From Druceiella hillmani (Eukaryota; Arthropoda; Insecta; Lepidoptera; Hepialidae), in the NCBI GenBank assembly GCA_039881145.1, contig JAYKKI010000061.1, forward strand, positions 8,690,001 through 8,754,000: 64,000 nt of DNA, given 5' to 3'. The translations under genes were made by a program, and so were the position numbers. How positions within the stretch are numbered: position 1 is the stretch's first letter; each line of letters begins with the position of its first letter. Shown piece after piece: positions 59,453 through 64,000 of this stretch. Below the pieces are notes generated by a model. The model saw only the letters and a program-made list of their open reading frames with translations. It had not been told where the DNA came from and made no database searches.

Positions 59453-59975
59453 AGGGGAGGTTCAAAAGTCCGCGGAACAAAAGGGTTGTAAGTTAAATAA
59501 AATAATGAAACTATTTCTCTTTTTCAATATAATACCTCTTAAGCCTAATACATTTACCAGATCTTGAAGTCAACTTCAATTTGAATCAAAAACTTGAATC
59601 AAATGATCTGATACGCCAACTAATGCAGAAAGTTGTTTCTTCTTCAGGCGAGCATCTCCCAACACAAGTTTTTCGACTTTTTCGACAATATCGGATGGTG
59701 GTCTCAATCGTCCGTCCTGGGTGGAGGTCGTCTTCAGTCGAGTCTCCACCTTGTTTAAATAGATCATGCCACTCGCAAACCACGATTTTACCAGGGCAAC
59801 GATCTCTGTAAGATGACGGTTTGAGGAGTTTTTCCTTGCTGGGTGAAGAATTTAATCAAAATACGTAATTCGATTTGGTCCATGTTCGCAGTACACTTCC
59901 AGATTTACTTCTTTAAGTGACGATTATTTCTTAACGAATGACGTTAGGGCTTGACATTTGACTTATATACCTCTA
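59453..59975 (-). mobile_element. internally deleted mariner element
   Basis: On the minus strand an ATG at 59884 begins MDQIELRILIKFFTQQGKTP. After a frameshift, VCEWHDLFKQGGDSTEDDLH follows, then SDIVEKVEKLVLGDARLKKK and QLSALVGVSD: the N-terminal HTH region of a mariner transposase. The sequence then jumps to KCIRLKRYYIEKEK-stop (about 59550), the conserved C-terminus, so the whole catalytic core is missing. The distal end carries gaggggaggttcaaaagtcc (59453-59472), typical of a mariner terminal inverted repeat. The opposite terminus, expected near 59960-59975, is too degenerate to confirm. The copy is non-autonomous; a related transposase could once have mobilised it. Confidence 0.8.
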
Positions 59976-61254
59976 ATGAGATTTTATAAAAAAATTATTA
60001 ATTTCGATACCTATTATCAACAAATAACAACTTTGCTTGCCTTCATACGGATAAAGCTTTGCTGTATTGTATATTTCTAACCTCCTAAGTTGTCTCCTAG
60101 GATACTCCCGGGAAGGTTATCGAGAGTTTGATAGTGTTAATACTACTTTTACTTTATATAAAATTAAACGAGTTATTAAATTTAAAAAAAAAACCACATT
60201 AAAAGTGAAATAAACCTCACAAACTATTTGAGAAATATGCGACTAAACATTTATGATGATAGCTTATAAAAGAAATAGATGTCGCTTCGATTAATTAAGT
60301 GTTAGCAGAGTTGAGCAATCTTGATGATTTGTTGCAGATATTGGCTAAATCGCTAACGTATATAACTATAATTTCATTATATTTTTTTTAAATGTTTCTG
60401 CATGATGCGCGTACAGACACGGCCTCATCACAATTTTATAATATTTATTGACAAATGCTTAACTCTTAATTATCAGAACCTAAGCATTTAAATGGTGTGA
60501 CAGAATTTCACTTAAGCATAAAAACCAATCAGTGCGAATGTAGGTACTGAATTATCTATAATAAATCGTAATAAAGTGATATCGGTCAAAATTTCCACCG
60601 TAAGAAAGTCCAGTAATACATTCCTGTTGTTCGATCAATTCGAACGATATCCTTTTCAATTCTGCTACCATGCTTAGCTCTTTTTAACGTTTTCTACATA
60701 ATTTATCTTTTCAGGACAGATAATATAAAATTCAACAATTGGACATTTCCAGGCACGAAGCGTTGAAAGTTGCGGTTACTCCTAAGAACCCTATCATTTC
60801 TCTGCCAAGCAGCAAAGAGCGAACGGCCGATAATGCGCACTTGTATCGGCACGCAGGTTCAAAACAAAGGAAGCGGGCTTACTACCACATCCGCTCACTA
60901 AATGGGCCGTACGCGCAGCACGTACGCGCACCAGCAAGATAAACTAGTGAAGCGTGCCCGGTCACCATCAGCGTACTATCTACTTGACGTCCAGCAACCC
61001 ATACGATATGGTCTTTACAAAATATCACATATATCCCGAATAACTCTGTCATTATTTTAAATGAAAAAGTAAGATTATTTTTTACGAAGTCTAAATAATA
61101 TTCGGCTGTTAATTTCACTTCACTTGAACAATATTTTAAGAAAGTTTATGTGGGAATCAAGACGCCTCGCCCAAATACGTGTATCTAATATGTACATAAA
61201 ATGTGTATAATTGCTATGTCTGTACATTGTCTACATTTAGTTAGCCAGTTACAT
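59976..61254. other. no gene seen; GC-richer patch 60740-60990
   Basis: The patch includes a short direct repeat of gtacgcgc (about 60909 and 60922). A 67-codon frame (60739-60942) over it is unrecognised. The rest is AT-rich. Confidence 0.4.
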
Positions 61255-61410
61255 AAAAATGATTTAGTTGGACATAATAAAAGTGATAGAATACAAAAAT
61301 ATAACATTTTACGAAATTTTGTCTGTTTGTATTACGTTTATTTATTTGGTCACGCATCGCAAAGACAACTGAAGTGATTCTAATGGGGTTTGAACTGTTG
61401 AAATCAGTAG
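61255..61410. repeat. dispersed repeat segment A, copy 1
   Basis: aaaatgatttagttggacat, gatagaatacaaaaata, gtttatttattt and gtgattctaatggggtttga recur in order at 62067-62210. Confidence 0.7.
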
Positions 61411-61592
61411 GACCTGAGGATCAGTTCACTGAAAACGAAGATATTGTAATTTGAAATTTCAATATAAAGCGAATTTACTTGAAAAAGTTTTCTTTTTCAT
61501 TACATCATTATAGATGAGATTATCTATATATAACCTTGAATCCTATGTTGAATATATTTGGCGTTAATTTTGTAGAAATTCATTATTTACAA

Positions 61593-61621
61593 TTAAATGA
61601 AACTCACGTAGTTTCATTTAA
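61593..61621. repeat. perfect 12-bp palindrome with 5-nt loop
   Basis: TTAAATGAAACT-cacgt-AGTTTCATTTAA. Confidence 0.75.
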
Positions 61622-61924
61622 GTTGAATCCTATGGTTAAAGTACATTAACATTTTTTTATAAATTTATTTATTTTTTATTTTTATATACCTATTATATTA
61701 CACATACGCGACAAAATATTTTTATACGAAAATTAAAAAAAAATCATGCATTTATGGGTTAATATGAATCATGAACTATATCTACACTATGTTTCATATA
61801 GACCTGTCCAGTCTTTCAGGCGTCACTAAACAATAAACATTCATGTTGTGATTAATTAACATTCTAAGCGAGCGAACCACGGGTAACGAGTGTTAGTCCC
61901 ACATGAACTATACGCATACCAATT

Positions 61925-62031
61925 TTGACAGCGATTCATTGCTTACTTACAGAAATATTAGGTAACACAAACTGACAATGTGCATTTATGAGATTAATTA
62001 GGATCTGATATAAATATATATTACCAAGTCA
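61925..62031. repeat. dispersed repeat segment B, copy 1
   Basis: acagcgattcattgcttact, an ATTAGGT motif and a gatctgatataaatata end recur at 62291-62405, giving the order A-B-A-B with unequal spacing. Confidence 0.65.
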
Positions 62032-62066
62032 GAAACACTCTCTTTCACATAAAACAGATCTATTTA

Positions 62067-62210
62067 CAAAAATGATTTAGTGGGACATGATAAATATAAT
62101 AGAATACAAAAATAACATAGGCATTTTTCCTGTATTATGTTTATTTATTTGTTTGTGCATCACGCAAGGGCCGCTGAAGGGATTCTAATGGGAATGTTTG
62201 AATTAGTGGA
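62067..62210. repeat. dispersed repeat segment A, copy 2
   Basis: Matches 61255-61410 with many substitutions. The phrase gcatcacgcaagggccgctg (about 62156) replaces gcatcgcaaagacaactg. Confidence 0.7.
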
Positions 62211-62290
62211 ATTTATATGACCTATTATTTACATAGCTAGCAAAAATTATGTAAATTATGCAGTCGATAATAATGTTTGTATAAAAAATA

Positions 62291-62405
62291 TTTTAACAGC
62301 GATTCATTGCTTAGTTACTGAATTATTAGGTGACAAACAATCGGACAAAGTGGCACAATTTCACATTTGTAATATTAGTTAGGGTCTAATATAAATATAC
62401 AAAGT
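62291..62405. repeat. dispersed repeat segment B, copy 2
   Basis: Matches 61925-62031. Its distance from the preceding A segment is much shorter than in the first pair, so one pair has gained or lost internal sequence. Confidence 0.65.
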
Positions 62406-64000
62406 CATTCTATGTCAAAGTAATACAATTTTGGGAGATATTCAGACTTGATGTCTCAGATGTTCATGATTTTTGGTAAGCAGGAATATACCATAGACTT
62501 ATGAAAAAGTACCTACTGTCCTACAAAGATCAGTAATTTAAAAATAAAGTTATACAGGTTTGGTATATTTTTCCCAAACTATGTGTATTACTGATGTCCT
62601 GTATCGCCTAATGCCATTGAGCTCCCATGACAGAATTTTACTGTATGTATTACATTACAAAACAATTTTGATAATTTTTGAAAATTTTTAATATTGTCAC
62701 TTTTTGAGAAATCCAAATTTGAATATTGAACTGAAAATTTTCAAAAAAAATGTTTAAATTGTAACACCTGTCTTGTGGCATGTCACATTAAAGTCTCTTC
62801 AAGAACTTTAATAGTCCCAGATCAGTATCACCGCTGGTTGCCAACGTACAAGGTAATTAAGTGTCAAAACGTGTAATGTTTTGACAAAAAATAAAATGAA
62901 ATGAATAACATCAAAAGCAATTATGCTACGCGACTGAAATTGGATATTTTTTCACAAGTCTATAATATGTTGTTGCATACAAAAAATCATGAAAATCTGA
63001 TATATCAAATCTGAATCAGTGTGTTGATTTGACATGGAATGATCTATATAATACGATCAAATCAGAAATATCCTTTTTCATGTAAAGCAATGCATCAAAA
63101 TCGGTCGGCATGTTGCAGAGTTACAGGGAAATGTATAAAAAAACAAACAACTGGAGGCACGGTTCAATCGTATAAACAAAGTTTGAGTTGAAATGAAAGA
63201 TCAATTTCTTCTAATTTTTCATCTGTTGCTTCCTCGCCACATAAAGGACCGGAAGTACTTATGTTCGGCTTAAATTACGATGTTCCGCCAGATACTATAA
63301 AGATACTACGTCCGGTTAGAGAACATACCGGAAAACTTTCGAGACGACGCTAAGTTTTTAAAACTTCGTCATAGTTACAATTGAAAAACATTCAAGTAGT
63401 TATTATTTTAGTTATTATTTTCCTCCCCTAAGTTTAACATATTCTGTCCACTCACAAAAATATTCAACATAAAAGCAACAAATTTCAACAAAATAAAATG
63501 TGATTCATTTGCTATGGTCAAATGTGTAAAGAAAAAACGAGAAAATTGATTTCTCAACTTCTTAACAAATTTTTATCGTCATATTCTGATTAGCTCACGC
63601 AAGATATGTGACATATGACCAATACATCATCAATCAATGTATTGAACAGCTGCAAAGAATTCAATTAGACAAGTATTCAAGTAAAACGCAATTATCACTA
63701 TTAATTAGCATATACTTAATATTACTAATATTATACATAACATAACATCAATATCATATCTATACTAATATTAATATTATATCGCTCTCGTCGTTATCTC
63801 TGAACCACGACTCTGTACCAACGTTGATAGTCGTCTATTTAAGTGCTTTCCACAGAATGTCACAAATGTGTCGGCGCCACATACCTTCTCTTATAAAAAA
63901 AAATATTTATATTGAACTTTATAATTATTTCAGTTTGAGTTTTAATCTAGGCTCAATATTAAAATACCGCTTTTAACCATTGTCTCGAGAGTGACTAATG
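62406..64000. other. no gene seen
   Basis: AT-rich to the window end. The phrase gcatcaaaatcggtcggcat near 63090 resembles the 3' tail of a LINE-derived repeat. No open frame of note. Confidence 0.4.

Noticed and set aside
59581..59811. 76-codon plus-strand frame
   Set aside because: Shadow of the minus-strand mariner N-terminal region.

Overview
The window reads as nuclear DNA of an insect. It is AT-rich, has no dense gene packing and no operons, carries long (TA)n and (CATA)n microsatellites, and contains decayed copies of transposon classes typical of insect genomes: an R1-clade LINE, an RTE-clade LINE, two mariners, a Helitron, a Ty1/copia gag, foldback elements and CCTAA-like telomere-type motifs. 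Two dispersed repeats with a 'gattctaggtcaacggga'-type core and a (GACA)n-like tail are of a kind I associate with Lepidoptera. That order assignment is a lean, not a proof. The most likely setting is a gene-poor intergenic region or a very long intron.

Layout. 0-5 kb: one plausible internal exon (577-644, + strand) and a 55-bp minisatellite with a 110-bp higher-order pattern (4051-4914). 5-12 kb: a 648-bp terminal-inverted-repeat element (5936-6583), then a tRNA-like fragment joined to an RTE-type LINE tail (about 10.04-10.46 kb). 12-17 kb: a 5'-truncated R1-clade LINE (12717-14454) inserted in a (CATA)n/(TA)n microsatellite, then two copies of a dispersed repeat. 20-23 kb: tandem repeats and an 83-copy (TA)n. 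25-27 kb: a rearranged pseudogene of a Cys-rich insect family whose second half is inverted, a long foldback holding a hammerhead-ribozyme-like core (26367-26492), and a telomere-like patch. 31-36 kb: E-box palindromes, hairpins, a 13-pentamer heat-shock-element array (32015-32077), a Helitron helicase pseudogene (33306-34760) and a copia gag pseudogene (35118-35425). 36-46 kb: GA/CT-rich DNA, a 30-bp-stem hairpin (38078-38145), a LINE tail, a transposon carrying a degenerate TTCGCG/CTT-rich array, and GC-rich islands. 48-50 kb: a heat-shock-type core promoter (HSE, TATA, TCAGT initiator) abutting a decayed mariner. 55-64 kb: small hairpins, a 24-bp minisatellite, an internally deleted mariner (59453-59975) and paired dispersed repeats.

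No complete intact gene was recognised. All protein-level identifications are transposon or repeat-family relics with stops or frameshifts. The host contribution is limited to two candidate exons (577-644 and 45315-45419), candidate promoters or regulatory islands, and hairpins that could be non-coding RNAs. The most distinctive signals are the two heat-shock-element arrays, the hammerhead-like foldback, the microsatellite-targeted R1-type LINE, and the internally inverted pseudogene. All family assignments come from recognising motifs by eye; no search was run.
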